This document shows positions 18,069 through 26,933 of a DNA stretch of 64,000 nucleotides, piece by piece (within the stretch, counting starts at the first letter, position 1; the number at the start of each line of letters is the position of its first letter). Below the pieces are notes generated by a model. The model did no database searches, was not told the DNA's origin, and saw only the letters and a list, made by a program, of their open reading frames with translations. The translations under genes were made by a program, and so were the position numbers. Origin of the DNA: a bacterium (GTDB lineage: Bacteria > Bacillota > Clostridia > Lachnospirales > Lachnospiraceae); assembly GCA_022774325.1 (NCBI GenBank), contig JALFNN010000047.1, positions 1-64,000 of the forward strand, in the 5' to 3' direction.

Positions 18069-19160
18069 TTACCTTGATATCGTATAGTATAGTTTCACTG
18101 CAAGGTAGAGAATGACAGCATCCTGAAATCGGCGTGGATTCAATCCACAAATGCGATAGATGCGGTCAAGCTTATATTGAAGTGTATTTTTATGTAGAAA
18201 AAGCTTCTCGCAGGTTCGGTTAAGCGATTGCTCTTCCTCGAAATAGGTGCGCAGCAAAGAAAAATCTTCGGAGGAAAGTCCTGCAGCTGCCTTAGATAAA
18301 AAGTCTTTTTTGGTTACCGAATCTATCCTGGCCAGAATGATTTCCAAAGTCAGTTTGTCAAAAAGGGCAAAATGTGTCTCTGAACCGGAGAGACTTTCCA
18401 GAGCAATCCGGGCGGTACGAAGAGAATCATCAAGCTGATAGATACTGTCTGTTCGTCCAACTCCAAGAAGCACATCATCTCTGGCAGAAACAAAAGACTC
18501 GAGAATTGTCTGATGCGTATCGAATGAAGTACTGTCAATGATCGCTGCAAATTCGTTCGGATACTGAAAACAGAATACAGAATCCGGAATCCGTTCAAAG
18601 AGATGATGAATGGCGGATTCGACGGTGGAAATCCCGGAACGTCCTTCGTGAGAGCATACTTGTAGAAGAAGAACACGTTTTGGCTTCTTAGCATTTAGAT
18701 GAAATTCCTGAAGCATTTTCTGAATGTATTCCGGATTTTCAATATTGCCATTTAACAGTGTCTGAATCAAGTAAGTTTTTTTCTCAGTCTGAGTCCGGGA
18801 AGCGGCATTTAGTTCCTGCTCGCGGATCAGAAGACGGGTAATCTTCTCAGCAAGGTAAGCATAACTTCGTACCTCGTCCGGTTCCCCACTGATTCCGATT
18901 ACGGCAGTCAGAATGCCATTGTGTGTCACCGGAATATTCACACCCTTTTGTGTGCCGGAAAGGCTGTTGTCTTCGTAAACTTCCAGAGGAATTCCGGTCT
19001 TGATCACTTGTTTTCCACCCTCATGGAAGGTGCCGATGCGCGTTAAATCTGTACTTGCAATGATCATGCCGTTTTCATTGATGAAATTTATATTGTGCCC
19101 ACAGACATCCTTGACAGTATCAACGATTTGCTGAGCCGTTTTCTTATTGATGATATTCAT
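18069..19160 (-). CDS. cdaR: CdaR-type sugar-diacid/glycerate regulator
   Basis: This 363-residue transcription factor starts with a putative sugar-diacid recognition domain (about residues 1-135: AQQIVDTVKDVCGHNINFINENGMIIASTD...IGTFHEGG). A central region follows, and a C-terminal PucR-type helix-turn-helix ends it (LLRTYFEEEQSLNRTCEKLFLHKNTLQYKLDRIYRICGLNPR). CdaR in E. coli activates glycerate and sugar-diacid genes, and this gene sits directly upstream of glycerate kinase, which supports the assignment. An AAGGAG site precedes the ATG by about 9 bases. Confidence 0.82.
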   Translation of the reverse strand: MNIINKKTAQQIVDTVKDVCGHNINFINENGMIIASTDLTRIGTFHEGGKQVIKTGIPLEVYEDNSLSGTQKGVNIPVTHNGILTAVIGISGEPDEVRSYAYLAEKITRLLIREQELNAASRTQTEKKTYLIQTLLNGNIENPEYIQKMLQEFHLNAKKPKRVLLLQVCSHEGRSGISTVESAIHHLFERIPDSVFCFQYPNEFAAIIDSTSFDTHQTILESFVSARDDVLLGVGRTDSIYQLDDSLRTARIALESLSGSETHFALFDKLTLEIILARIDSVTKKDFLSKAAAGLSSEDFSLLRTYFEEEQSLNRTCEKLFLHKNTLQYKLDRIYRICGLNPRRFQDAVILYLAVKLYYTISR

Positions 19161-19303
19161 GGCAGAAACTCCTTTGTGCTTTGGGTGACTTACATTCTGA
19201 CGGCTCTATGAAGGAGCCTATATAAAATAAAAAGCATATAACATCATTATATAATCTGGCATTTTCGGATGCAATAGAAAATGAGACAGAGCTTTTTATA
19301 TTA

Positions 19304-19451
19304 ATGTAACTGTTCAGAGCCAACCTCGAAAACACTTCGTGTTTTCTCAGTGTGGCGTATCCGCCAAATAGATTTGTCAAAAAAGGCTCTCACGAATGCA
19401 AGCATTCATCGGTCTTTTTTATCAAATCTGCTTGGCTCTGAACAGTTACAT
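19304..19451. repeat. Cloverleaf-like inverted-repeat element (MITE-like)
   Basis: Perfect 20-bp terminal inverted repeats (19304-19323 and 19432-19451; core GTAACTGTTCAGAGCC) enclose three hairpins. These are GAAAACAC-ttc-GTGTTTTC (19328-19346), TGGCG-tatc-CGCCA (19353-19366) and a long arm 19370-19429 made of AGATTTG/CAAATCT, AAAAAAG/CTTTTTT and GAATGC-aa-GCATTC. The tetranucleotide ATTA flanks both ends (19300-19303 and 19452-19455), as a target-site duplication would. It contains no plausible gene and lies between the cdaR-like start and the secG promoter. Confidence 0.85.
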
Positions 19452-19478
19452 ATTAATTTAAAAAGAGGAAAAATTTTC

Positions 19479-19507
19479 TTGAATAACACATCATAGTATG
19501 GTAGAAT
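19479..19507 (+). promoter_or_regulatory. Promoter of secG
   Basis: TTGAAT at 19479 and TAGAAT at 19502 are 17 bases apart, ending about 33 bases before the secG start and starting about 28 bases after the inverted-repeat element. Confidence 0.55.
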
Positions 19508-19539
19508 AATCATGGTTTATCCATCAGGAGGTGTGAATA

Positions 19540-19782
19540 ATGGAGATTTTGAAAACGGTTCTTTTAATACTTTTTGCAATAGACTGTGTCGCATTGACAA
19601 CAATCGTATTACTTCAGGAAGGCAAGTCAGCAGGTCTTGGAACGATCGCGGGAGCAGCCGATACGTACTGGGGACAGCATAAGGGACGTTCTATGGAAGG
19701 TGCACTTGTGAAGTCTACCAAGTTTCTTGCAGTTCTCTTTATCGTACTTGCAGCAGTGCTGAATCTGAAAGTATTTGGTTAA
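19540..19782 (+). CDS. secG: Preprotein translocase subunit SecG
   Basis: SecG is the small membrane partner of SecYE in protein export. The 80-residue product has two hydrophobic helices (about 3-22 and 58-77) joined by the conserved loop LLQEGKSAGLG...GAADTYWGQHKGRS, typical of the family. An AGGAGG site precedes the ATG. It opens the secG-rnr-smpB group common in clostridia. Confidence 0.93.
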   Translation: MEILKTVLLILFAIDCVALTTIVLLQEGKSAGLGTIAGAADTYWGQHKGRSMEGALVKSTKFLAVLFIVLAAVLNLKVFG

Positions 19783-19804
19783 CGAATGAATGGTTGAAAA
19801 TGAG

Positions 19805-19839
19805 GAACACTCTATAGTAATTATAGGGTGTTCTTTTTT
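19805..19839 (+). terminator. Intrinsic terminator after secG
   Basis: GAACACTCTATA and TATAGGGTGTTC form a near-perfect 12-bp stem and are followed by six T residues. Confidence 0.85.
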
Positions 19840-19879
19840 CGATACAGAGGCCCGAGGGAGTAAAACAGGGAGATAAAAA

Positions 19880-22000
19880 ATGGACGAGATATTTGAAAAG
19901 CGGAAGAAAATCATATATGAATTTATCTGTGACGAGTTCTATGTGCCGATGAAGCTGAAAGAACTTGCAATGCTGCTACAGGTGCCGAAAGATCAGAGAG
20001 ATGAACTGAAGGCAGTCATGGATTCGCTGGAGGCAGAAGGTAAGGTTCATGTCACTCAGAAAGGAAAATATATCAAAGGGGAAGCGAAGCATCTGCGCGG
20101 AATTTTTCAGGCGAATGCAAGAGGATTCGGATTCGTGACGGTAGAAGGAGAGCCGGAGGATATTTTTATCGGTGAAGAGGATATGGGCGGTGCCATGCAG
20201 GGGGATGAAGTGGAAGTCGCCATTACGAAGGCACCGGCCGGAAGACGAAGAGAAGGAAAGATCCTGAAAATTGTGAATCGGGGAACACAAAGACTGGTCG
20301 GTTATTATCAGAGCAGAAAGAATTTCGGATTTGTAGTGCCGGATAATGAGCGGATCTTACAGGATATTTTTGTTCCGGCAGAGCAGTCAAAAGGGGCTGT
20401 GACCGGGCATAAGGTTGTCGTTGAACTGACATCTTATGGAGGAGAAGGGAAGAAACCGGAAGGTAGGATCGTAGAGATTCTTGGTCATGCAAATGATCCG
20501 GGGGTGGACATCCTTTCTATCGTGAAGGCATATGATCTTCCGAGCGAATTCCCGGAAAAAGTGCTGAATCAGGCAGAGCGGGTGGCAAAGCCGGTGACCG
20601 GAGCAGACATGGCAGGAAGGAAGGATGTCCGGGACTGGCAGACGGTCACGATCGACGGTGAGGATGCCAAGGATCTGGATGACGCGATCACGTTGACAAA
20701 GGAAGGGGACAACTATATCCTCGGTGTTCACATTGCGGATGTGACGAATTATGTGCAGGAAAACAGCGCATTGGACAGAGAGGCGTTAAAAAGAGGGACC
20801 AGTGTGTATCTGGCAGACCGTGTGATCCCTATGTTGCCGCATGTACTTTCAAACGGCATGTGTTCTTTAAATGCCGGCGAAGACAGGCTGGCACTCAGCT
20901 GTATCATGACGGTGGACGCAAAAGGAAACGTAGTCGACCATCAGATTGCAGAGACGGTGGTCAATGTGGATGAGCGGATGAGTTATACCAGTGTGAAGAA
21001 GATCCTGGAGGAACATGACGAGGAAGAATGCCGGCGCTACCAGACCCTGCTTCCGATGTTTGAGATGATGAAAGAACTCTCTGAGATCCTTAGGAACAGA
21101 AGGCACAAACGAGGGGCAATTGATTTCGACTTCCCGGAATCCAAGATGGTGCTGGATGAAGACGGTACACCTCTGGAAATCAAGGCGTATGACAGAAATG
21201 TAGCCACAAAGATCATTGAAGATTTCATGCTTCTTGCCAATGAGACGGTGGCAGAAGAATATTTCTGGCAGGAAATCCCGTTTGTATACAGAGTCCATGA
21301 AGCGCCGGATGAAGAAAAAATGAAGAAACTGATCACATTTATCCAGAATTTCGGCTATACGATGCACGTTCCGAAAGGACAGGAGATTCGTCCGAAAGAG
21401 GTGCAGAAACTGCTGGATAAGATAGAAGGAAGCCAGGAAGAAGCAATGATTTCCCGGCTGACCCTTCGTTCCATGAAACAGGCGAAGTATTCACCGGATA
21501 ATGACGGCCATTTTGGACTTGCAATAAAGTACTATACACATTTCACATCGCCGATCAGGCGCTATCCCGATCTGCAGATTCATCGGATTATCAAGGATAA
21601 TCTGCGCGGAAGAATGACAGAAAGCCGAAGAGATCATTACGCGAAGATCCTGACAGAGGTTACGATGCAGGCGAGCAGCCTGGAACGCCGTGCGGATGAA
21701 GCAGAACGTGAGACGGTGAAGCTGAAAAAAGTTCAATATATGAAGAAATTCTACGGAGAAGAATTCGAGGGAGTTATTTCCGGTATCACGAAATGGGGAC
21801 TTTATGTGGAGCTTCCGAATACGGTGGAAGGGCTGGTTCATGTTGCAAATATGATGGATGATCATTATGATTATGATGAGACTCATTTTCAGATGGTCGG
21901 TACTCACACAGGTAAGAGATATGAATTGGGTCAGAAAGTGAAAGTCCGTGTGACGGGCTGTGATACGATAGCAAGAACGATTGATTTTGAATTGGTATAA
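19880..22000 (+). CDS. rnr: Ribonuclease R
   Basis: RNase R is a processive 3'-5' exoribonuclease that degrades structured RNA and works with SmpB/tmRNA on stalled messages. The 706-residue protein has an N-terminal winged helix (about 1-60), two OB cold-shock-like domains ([31 protein letters not shown]), the catalytic RNB domain ([14 protein letters not shown] near 260, with clustered Asp residues that bind Mg) and a C-terminal S1 domain ([22 protein letters not shown]). The C-terminal Lys-rich tail of E. coli RNase R is absent. Confidence 0.96.
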   Translation: MDEIFEKRKKIIYEFICDEFYVPMKLKELAMLLQVPKDQRDELKAVMDSLEAEGKVHVTQKGKYIKGEAKHLRGIFQANARGFGFVTVEGEPEDIFIGEEDMGGAMQGDEVEVAITKAPAGRRREGKILKIVNRGTQRLVGYYQSRKNFGFVVPDNERILQDIFVPAEQSKGAVTGHKVVVELTSYGGEGKKPEGRIVEILGHANDPGVDILSIVKAYDLPSEFPEKVLNQAERVAKPVTGADMAGRKDVRDWQTVTIDGEDAKDLDDAITLTKEGDNYILGVHIADVTNYVQENSALDREALKRGTSVYLADRVIPMLPHVLSNGMCSLNAGEDRLALSCIMTVDAKGNVVDHQIAETVVNVDERMSYTSVKKILEEHDEEECRRYQTLLPMFEMMKELSEILRNRRHKRGAIDFDFPESKMVLDEDGTPLEIKAYDRNVATKIIEDFMLLANETVAEEYFWQEIPFVYRVHEAPDEEKMKKLITFIQNFGYTMHVPKGQEIRPKEVQKLLDKIEGSQEEAMISRLTLRSMKQAKYSPDNDGHFGLAIKYYTHFTSPIRRYPDLQIHRIIKDNLRGRMTESRRDHYAKILTEVTMQASSLERRADEAERETVKLKKVQYMKKFYGEEFEGVISGITKWGLYVELPNTVEGLVHVANMMDDHYDYDETHFQMVGTHTGKRYELGQKVKVRVTGCDTIARTIDFELV

Positions 22001-22011
22001 GGAGAGGCAAG

Positions 22012-22479
22012 ATGGCAAAAACGCAGGGAAAACTGATCGCGAATAACAAGAAAGCATATCATGACTATTTTATACTCGATACTTACGAGGCAGGGATCGC
22101 CCTTGCAGGGACGGAGGTAAAATCTCTCCGTATGGGAAAATGCAGTATCAAGGAATCATTTATCCGGATCGAAAACGGAGAAATATTCATTTACGGAATG
22201 CACATCAGTCCATACGAGAAAGGAAATATATTCAATAAAGATCCGCTCAGAGTGAGAAAATTGCTGCTTCATAAAAGCGAGATCAACAAACTGCTTGGCA
22301 AGATCAAGGAAAAAGGAATGGCGATCGTGCCATTAAGAGTGTACTTCAGTGGCAGCCTTGTCAAGGTGGAGATCGGGCTGGCAAAAGGTAAAAAACTATA
22401 TGATAAGCGCGATGACATCGCGAAAAAAGACCAGAAGAGGGAAGCTGAGAGAGACTTTAAAGTGCGGAATTTCGGATAA
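22012..22479 (+). CDS. smpB: tmRNA-binding protein SmpB
   Basis: SmpB binds tmRNA and delivers it to stalled ribosomes. The 155-residue product has the family sequence from [32 protein letters not shown] through [22 protein letters not shown], the C-terminal tail that enters the mRNA channel. It lies 11 bases after rnr behind an AAGGAGAGG site. In this genome the partner tmRNA gene is now about 8 kb downstream, because other genes and an integrated element lie between. Confidence 0.96.
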   Translation: MAKTQGKLIANNKKAYHDYFILDTYEAGIALAGTEVKSLRMGKCSIKESFIRIENGEIFIYGMHISPYEKGNIFNKDPLRVRKLLLHKSEINKLLGKIKEKGMAIVPLRVYFSGSLVKVEIGLAKGKKLYDKRDDIAKKDQKREAERDFKVRNFG

Positions 22480-22538
22480 GCGATTCGCATTGATGGAAGC
22501 AAAGATAAAGAAAAACGGATGATTAGGAGGAAGAGAAG

Positions 22539-22772
22539 TTGGTACCACGGACAAAAGAAGATTTGAACAAAATGGTAACTCAGCAGACATTGGAAACGTA
22601 TGAGGAACTGGCACCGCAGCTTGTTCAGCTGATTGACATGACGAAAAACAGAGCTGATCTGACAGATGCCGAAAAATGGGATGAGATTGCGCTGCATATG
22701 ATGGGGTATGTAAAATCCTGCACCAACGAAATTATGGTGGAAGTGCTGGCGGAAATATTGGGTCTGGATTAA
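22539..22772 (+). CDS. Small conserved-looking protein of unknown function
   Basis: No family is recognised. The 77-residue protein has an apparent TTG start placed 8 bases after AGGAGG, which is why the frame is accepted. It is predicted helical and amphipathic (ETYEELAPQLVQLIDMTKNRADLTDAEKWDEIALHMM), with no signal peptide or membrane segment. It is probably co-transcribed with smpB. An ATG at 22572 is an alternative start but lacks a ribosome site. Confidence 0.6.
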   Translation: MVPRTKEDLNKMVTQQTLETYEELAPQLVQLIDMTKNRADLTDAEKWDEIALHMMGYVKSCTNEIMVEVLAEILGLD

Positions 22773-22889
22773 AACTGTACATATAAAAATAATGAAAATT
22801 GTGTATTTCTAAAAAGACAGTCAAGCGGTAATATAGGTCTATCCTTGAGAAATAAAAATAGGGAACAAGAAGAAAGGATGAGACGTAAC

Positions 22890-23486
22890 ATGAGACAGAA
22901 AAATACAACCGTATTAAAAATCGCACAGACTGCTCTTTTGGCAGCACTTTGCTATGTATCTTTTACATTTTTACAGATTAAGATTCCGATGCCGGGAGGA
23001 GATGCAACATCTCTTCATATCGGAAATGCATTCTGTGTTCTTGGCGCGCTACTTGTCGGCGGAGTGTACGGAGGACTGGCAGGAGCAATCGGTATGTCAA
23101 TTGCAGACATCATGGATCCGGTATACATCACTGTAGCACCGAAGACATTTGTCCTCAAATTCTGCATCGGTCTGATCGTAGGACTGGTGGCACACAAAGT
23201 GGCAAAGATCAACGAAAGCACAGATAAGAAATACATTTTCAAATGGAGCGTGATCGCATCCGCCTTCGGACTTGGATTTAATGTGATCGCAGATCCTCTG
23301 GTAGGATATTTCTATAAACAGTATATTCTCGGACAGCCGCAGGAGATGGCATCTGTACTTGCAAAATGGAGTACCATGACAACATTTGTCAATGCAATTG
23401 TCTCTACGATTCTGGTAGCGATCATCTACAATGCACTTCGTCCTGTACTGCTCAAAAGTGGACTTCTGATCACAAAAGAAGCATAA
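22890..23486 (+). CDS. ECF transporter substrate-binding (S) component
   Basis: This 198-residue integral membrane protein has about six hydrophobic segments: an N-terminal LKIAQTALLAALCYVSFTFLQIKIPMPGG, then HIGNAFCVLGALLVGGVYGGLAGAIGMSIADI, both typical of the S components of energy-coupling-factor vitamin transporters. The N-terminal AxxxA-like TALLAAL helix is where S components dock to EcfT. The substrate cannot be told and no riboswitch is recognisable in the 117-base leader. The start at 22890 is chosen over upstream in-frame ATGs for its AAAGGATGAG site. Confidence 0.8.
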   Translation: MRQKNTTVLKIAQTALLAALCYVSFTFLQIKIPMPGGDATSLHIGNAFCVLGALLVGGVYGGLAGAIGMSIADIMDPVYITVAPKTFVLKFCIGLIVGLVAHKVAKINESTDKKYIFKWSVIASAFGLGFNVIADPLVGYFYKQYILGQPQEMASVLAKWSTMTTFVNAIVSTILVAIIYNALRPVLLKSGLLITKEA

Positions 23487-23510
23487 GGTTCGATATTGTA
23501 ATTCGATATG

Positions 23511-23553
23511 AAAACCGTTATACTAAGGGGAAGACCCGGTATAACGGTTTTTT
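23511..23553 (+). terminator. Intrinsic terminator after the ECF gene
   Basis: AAAACCGTTATAC pairs with GTATAACGGTTTT around a 15-base loop and is followed by further T residues. Confidence 0.88.
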
Positions 23554-23576
23554 ACATCAACAGGAGGCATAGGAAT

Positions 23577-24062
23577 ATGGCAATCGACAAAGTAAAAGAG
23601 TATTTCAAAGCATATGGTATGGAGGACAGGATACTGGAATTTCCGGTATCGAGTGCAACGGTGGAGCTTGCGGCAGAAGCGGTGGGGTGCGAGCCGTGCA
23701 GAATTGCAAAAACACTGTCTTTTATGGCAAATGATTTTCCGATTCTGATCGTAGCAGCCGGGGATGCGAAGATTGATAATCATAAATACAAAGAAAAGTT
23801 TGCGAAGAAAGCAAAAATGCTTACGCCAGAAGAGGCGGAACAACTGGTGGGACATGCTGTCGGCGGCGTCTGCCCATTTGCGGTGAATGAAGGAGTTACC
23901 GTTTATCTGGACGAATCTCTGAAACGGTTTGAGACAGTATTTCCGGCATGTGGAAGCAGTAACAGCGCGATTGAACTTACGATTGAAGAACTGGAACGTT
24001 ATTCTTCTTATATAGAATGGATTGATGTATGCAAAGGATGGGAAAGAGGAACGGACAGATGA
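23577..24062 (+). CDS. YbaK/EbsC-family aminoacyl-tRNA deacylase
   Basis: This 161-residue protein of the YbaK/ProX editing family probably hydrolyses mischarged tRNA (Cys-tRNAPro or a related substrate). The family signatures are RIAKTLSFMANDFPILIVAAGDAKIDNHKYKEKF, with the conserved Lys/Asp region, and the VGGVCPFAVNEGVTVYLDESL loop. AGGAGG stands 8 bases before the ATG at 23577; the frame opens earlier, inside the preceding terminator. Its stop overlaps the ATG of the GNAT gene (ATGA), so the two are coupled. Confidence 0.85.
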   Translation: MAIDKVKEYFKAYGMEDRILEFPVSSATVELAAEAVGCEPCRIAKTLSFMANDFPILIVAAGDAKIDNHKYKEKFAKKAKMLTPEEAEQLVGHAVGGVCPFAVNEGVTVYLDESLKRFETVFPACGSSNSAIELTIEELERYSSYIEWIDVCKGWERGTDR

Positions 24063-24556
24063 ACCATGATATTGAAATAAGAGAATATGTACCGGAAGAC
24101 CTGGATCAGATGGTCGAGATCTGGAATGAAGTTGTAGAAGAAGGAATTGCATTTCCACAGGAGGAATGTCTGGATCAGGCGTCGGGAAAAGTATTTTTTG
24201 ACAGCCAGAGTTACTGCGGTGTAGCGGTCGATACAGAAACGGAACGAATTATGGGGCTGTATATTCTCCACCCGAATAATGTGGGAAGATGCGGACATAT
24301 CTGTAATGCGAGTTATGCGGTCCGTTCTGAGAGCAGAGGACTTCACATCGGAGAAAAACTGGTTCTTGATTGTCTGGAACAGGGGAAGAAGCATGGATTC
24401 GGTATCCTGCAGTTTAATGCAGTCGTAGCGACAAATGTGCATGCACGACATCTTTACGAACGACTTGGATTTGTGCAGCTCGGGATAATCCCGAATGGAT
24501 TCCGTATGAAAGACGGAAGTTATGAGGATATTTGTCCGTATTATCATGAGTTATAG
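24059..24556 (+). CDS. GNAT-family N-acetyltransferase
   Basis: This 165-residue GCN5-related acetyltransferase begins IEIREYVPEDLDQMVEIWNEVVEEG and has the acetyl-CoA-binding region ASYAVRSESRGLHIGEKLVLDCLEQGKKHGF (a R/Q-x-x-G-x-G/A-like loop). The C-terminal ARHLYERLGFVQLG motif is characteristic. The substrate is not evident. The start at 24059 overlaps the preceding stop by four bases. Confidence 0.85.
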   Translation: MNHDIEIREYVPEDLDQMVEIWNEVVEEGIAFPQEECLDQASGKVFFDSQSYCGVAVDTETERIMGLYILHPNNVGRCGHICNASYAVRSESRGLHIGEKLVLDCLEQGKKHGFGILQFNAVVATNVHARHLYERLGFVQLGIIPNGFRMKDGSYEDICPYYHEL

Positions 24557-24620
24557 GAATGTGTGGAAAGAAGTGCTACTCCACAATGATATAAAAGGAT
24601 CGTTTTTAACATACAAAAGG

Positions 24621-24655
24621 AAAAGCCTTGAAAATCCAGCATTTTCAAGGCTTTT
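24621..24655. terminator. Strong terminator, originally also serving tmRNA
   Basis: AAAAGCCTTGAAAAT and ATTTTCAAGGCTTTT form a 15-bp perfect stem with a 5-base loop, with T-rich tails on both strands. Before the element integrated, the tmRNA 3' end would have lain 7 bases to the right on the minus strand, so this was probably the tmRNA terminator as well as that of the GNAT gene. Confidence 0.85.
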
Positions 24656-24667
24656 CTCATATGGACC

Positions 24668-24681
24668 TGAGGGGAATCGAA
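24668..24681. other. attL core (duplicated tmRNA 3' end)
   Basis: TGAGGGGAATCGAA matches the T-arm and acceptor region of the intact tmRNA gene at 30305-30318. The sequence to its left retains the tmRNA acceptor (GGACCTG) and the old terminator. Confidence 0.85.
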
Positions 24682-24739
24682 TCCCTATTGTGTTTTTCGG
24701 GTGCCGAAAATATAAGGTTTTTAGCGTTCGTGAAAATGA

Positions 24740-24758
24740 CGGGGATACAACGGGGATA
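24740..24758. promoter_or_regulatory. Candidate integrase arm sites near attL
   Basis: CGGGGATA occurs twice, 11 bases apart (24740 and 24751), and once near the other end (30213), all in the same orientation. Tyrosine integrases commonly bind such arm repeats, but binding is inferred. The remainder of 24690-24985 contains no convincing gene; it is AT-rich with a small TTTTCGG-gtg-CCGAAAA hairpin at about 24695-24711. Confidence 0.35.
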
Positions 24759-24988
24759 AATACAACATTTAGGGAAGGAGAAATCCCAGTACATCTGCTT
24801 ATTAAAAATAACGATGCAAGCACATTGTAATACAGTGTATTTACATGGTTATTTTTAACCCATATGTATGAAGTATAGGCTATTCAATTAAAGTGCCTTA
24901 AATCGCAAAATACGAGGTCACGAGGGTATTGTAGAAATGACGTTTTTGAAGAAGCATAAAATTTTATTATAAAATATTTTTTAAACTA

Positions 24989-25017
24989 TTGACAGTCTTA
25001 TGTTTTTCTGATATAAT
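24989..25017 (+). promoter_or_regulatory. Consensus promoter of the element's rep-like operon
   Basis: TTGACA at 24989 and TATAAT at 25012 are both perfect sigma-A hexamers with 17-base spacing. It lies about 330 bases before the first long gene, leaving a long leader. Confidence 0.8.
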
Positions 25018-25149
25018 GTGTACATGTAAAAGAATGAATATTTATTTAGTTCACATATATACAATCTTTTGTCCAGAGTCGGACGCATAACAATCCATGA
25101 AGTTTATAAAACATAATATTGAATCCTACTTACTTAGCACCACAAGGTC

Positions 25150-25194
25150 ATGTTATGTGCTGATGTGTTTCGGTTATGCAAGGGAGCATATTAA
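25150..25194 (+). CDS. Possible leader peptide
   Basis: A 14-codon frame (MLCADVFRLCKGAY) sits in the long leader between the consensus promoter and a terminator hairpin. A different, longer frame (25097-25291) overlaps it. A weak CAAGG precedes the ATG. Short leader frames before a terminator often serve attenuation; that role is inferred here. Confidence 0.3.
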   Translation: MLCADVFRLCKGAY

Positions 25195-25267
25195 ATTAAA
25201 CCCCTTAACAGCCGAAATCATCTATATATGTTCCTTTTTCTTCTCCCATGTTCGGAAAGAAAAGAAC

Positions 25268-25315
25268 CAAAAGCACCCTCCCAGAGTTTGACCAACTGTG
25301 GTTTGGGTGCTTTTT
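25268..25315 (+). terminator. Leader terminator/attenuator before the rep-like gene
   Basis: AAAAGCACCC and GGGTGCTTTT form a 10-bp stem followed by TGTTT. The hairpin lies between the operon promoter and the first gene, only 26 bases before the latter's start, which suits conditional termination. Confidence 0.7.
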
Positions 25316-25340
25316 GTTTGTGCTAAAGGAGGATAGAAAT

Positions 25341-26351
25341 TTGAGGATTATAAACAAGCAAACATACATTGGCGTGGATGGGTTGGAAATCCAAGTAAAA
25401 ACAAAACTAAGGCAAAACAACATTGAATCAAAAGAACTATACAGTAAAAGAACTGGTGTGAAAATTGGCAGGATAAAGGCAATCAGCGCAACAGGGTTCA
25501 GATTGTACATCAATCTTCCAAAGATGGTTAGAACCGACAACATAAGACCATTTGGTATTATTGATAAAATCCATTTGGAAGAAGTCTTAAACGAAATAAC
25601 AAACATATTGGTTGAGTTTGGCGTTAATGTGTGCAATGCGTTTATTAGCACAGTTGAGATTAACGCTACCGCTCAGTTGGATTCAAACAAAAGCGTTGAG
25701 TGTATTATGAACCTATTGGCGTTGATGCTATTGCAAGAAAGAAATAAGGTGTTTTTAACAGCACATGGGAAGAAAAATACTTGTTATAAGGAAGTCCCTC
25801 TCTCCTACGACATATTACGGAACACGTACCAGATTGAGAGCCTAAAGACATCGAGACTAGGAAACAAGTCATTCTGCTGGAAATTTTACAACAAAGGGCT
25901 GGAAGAGGGAATACAGAACAAAGGATTATTGCGATTGGAACAGATACACAACAAACGTAGTTTAGAGCGTGAAGGACTTCCGCAACGCTTAGATTTATTC
26001 TTATCAAGCGAGAACATTGTGCAGTTAGTCCGTTTGTATCAAAAGAGTTTTAAGCGATACTTCATTGATATTTATTGGAAACATGGAGAACATTGTTTTA
26101 CCGAAAAATGCGTGAACACAATTCTGCTTGAACTGCAAGAAGAGTCTCCGTTGTCTGTTGCAAAAATACACAGTGAATTAATTTCGATAGACTTTGAAAT
26201 TTTCGAGAGAGCATGTAGATTATTTTATCAGAATCAGAAGACAGCCACTCAAACGATTAGACGTGTGCGGAATTCTGGAAAGGTAGAAGTGAACAAGGGA
26301 GCAATCGGTGAATTGGTACAAGTGTTCAGAGCAATTCTGTATAGTAAATGA
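25341..26351 (+). CDS. Replication-initiator-like protein (phage/plasmid II/X type)
   Basis: The 336-residue protein starts with TTG, 8 bases after AAAGGAGG; the frame opens upstream within the leader terminator but lacks a ribosome site there. It resembles phage or plasmid replication proteins of the gene II/X kind: an N-terminal IGVDGLEIQVKT strand, a central FISTVEINATAQL strand, then SFCWKFYNKGLEEG and LLRLEQIHNKRSLER, matching the usual 'YDK...E...LRFE' block. No Walker motif is present. I infer DNA binding and possibly nicking for element replication, but have not identified a catalytic Tyr with certainty. Confidence 0.45.
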   Translation: MRIINKQTYIGVDGLEIQVKTKLRQNNIESKELYSKRTGVKIGRIKAISATGFRLYINLPKMVRTDNIRPFGIIDKIHLEEVLNEITNILVEFGVNVCNAFISTVEINATAQLDSNKSVECIMNLLALMLLQERNKVFLTAHGKKNTCYKEVPLSYDILRNTYQIESLKTSRLGNKSFCWKFYNKGLEEGIQNKGLLRLEQIHNKRSLEREGLPQRLDLFLSSENIVQLVRLYQKSFKRYFIDIYWKHGEHCFTEKCVNTILLELQEESPLSVAKIHSELISIDFEIFERACRLFYQNQKTATQTIRRVRNSGKVEVNKGAIGELVQVFRAILYSK

Positions 26352-26366
26352 GCGTCAAGAGTGACG
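26351..26366 (+). other. Short perfect hairpin after the rep-like gene
   Basis: GCGTCA-agag-TGACGC immediately follows the stop codon. The downstream stretch is not T-rich, so it may act in RNA processing or stability rather than termination. Confidence 0.4.
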
Positions 26367-26492
26367 CCTTAAAACAAAGACGTAACAACCGATAAAGCCA
26401 GTAAAATCGCATGTTCTGTTTTGGGGAACAGTAAAATCAGCCATAAATCAGACACTAAAGATGATACAAATACATATGCAGGAGGTAAAAGA

Positions 26493-26864
26493 ATGTCAAG
26501 AAGACCGTTGAGCATATGGGAGAAGGAACGCAAGGAACAATTTGACAAAAAGTTGAGGGAATATAGCACAGAGTGCTTAGAACAAATCCATTTAATTGCA
26601 ACAAAAGGGCTGGACATGAGAACAAGGTTGCTTGCCAATCAATATATTGTCGATAAATGCTTTGGTAAGGATTACAAGGCAATAGACAGTGGTATGGAAT
26701 CATTAACAAGTAATGTTACGATTAACCTTATTCCAACAGGAGAAACATATCAACAGAACAAAGAGGATGAACAAGAAATATGGGAAGTGGAAAACAACAT
26801 AATAATAGATGATACAAGCGATTTAGACGATGAATGGGGCGAAGATGATATTTATATGGGTTAA
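26493..26864 (+). CDS. Small terminase-like / phage-type protein
   Basis: The 123-residue protein starts at an ATG with AGGAGGTAAAAG upstream; the frame extends 24 codons earlier without a ribosome site. The helical segment IHLIATKGLDMRTRLLANQYIVDKCFGKDYKAI resembles the 'R..AA..LLDR..GKP' motif of small phage terminase-like and DUF5681-type proteins. A strand (NVTINLIPTGE) and a very acidic C-terminal tail (DDTSDLDDEWGEDD) follow. The assignment is tentative. It is probably co-transcribed with the rep-like gene and the gene 69 bases downstream. Confidence 0.4.
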   Translation: MSRRPLSIWEKERKEQFDKKLREYSTECLEQIHLIATKGLDMRTRLLANQYIVDKCFGKDYKAIDSGMESLTSNVTINLIPTGETYQQNKEDEQEIWEVENNIIIDDTSDLDDEWGEDDIYMG

Positions 26865-26933
26865 ATGTCAAAAGCCCCAGAAAAGGCAAATATAAAGCCA
26901 CAGAGGGTAAAAGGAAATGGAGGAATTTATATT

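Noticed and set aside
22773-22889. Vitamin riboswitch before the ECF S component
   Set aside because: No known aptamer core (for example TPP, FMN, preQ1, THF or cobalamin) could be recognised in the 117 bases.
24522-24830. Frame of 102 codons running from the GNAT gene through attL
   Set aside because: It crosses a terminator and the integration junction, lacks a ribosome site and has no recognisable motif.
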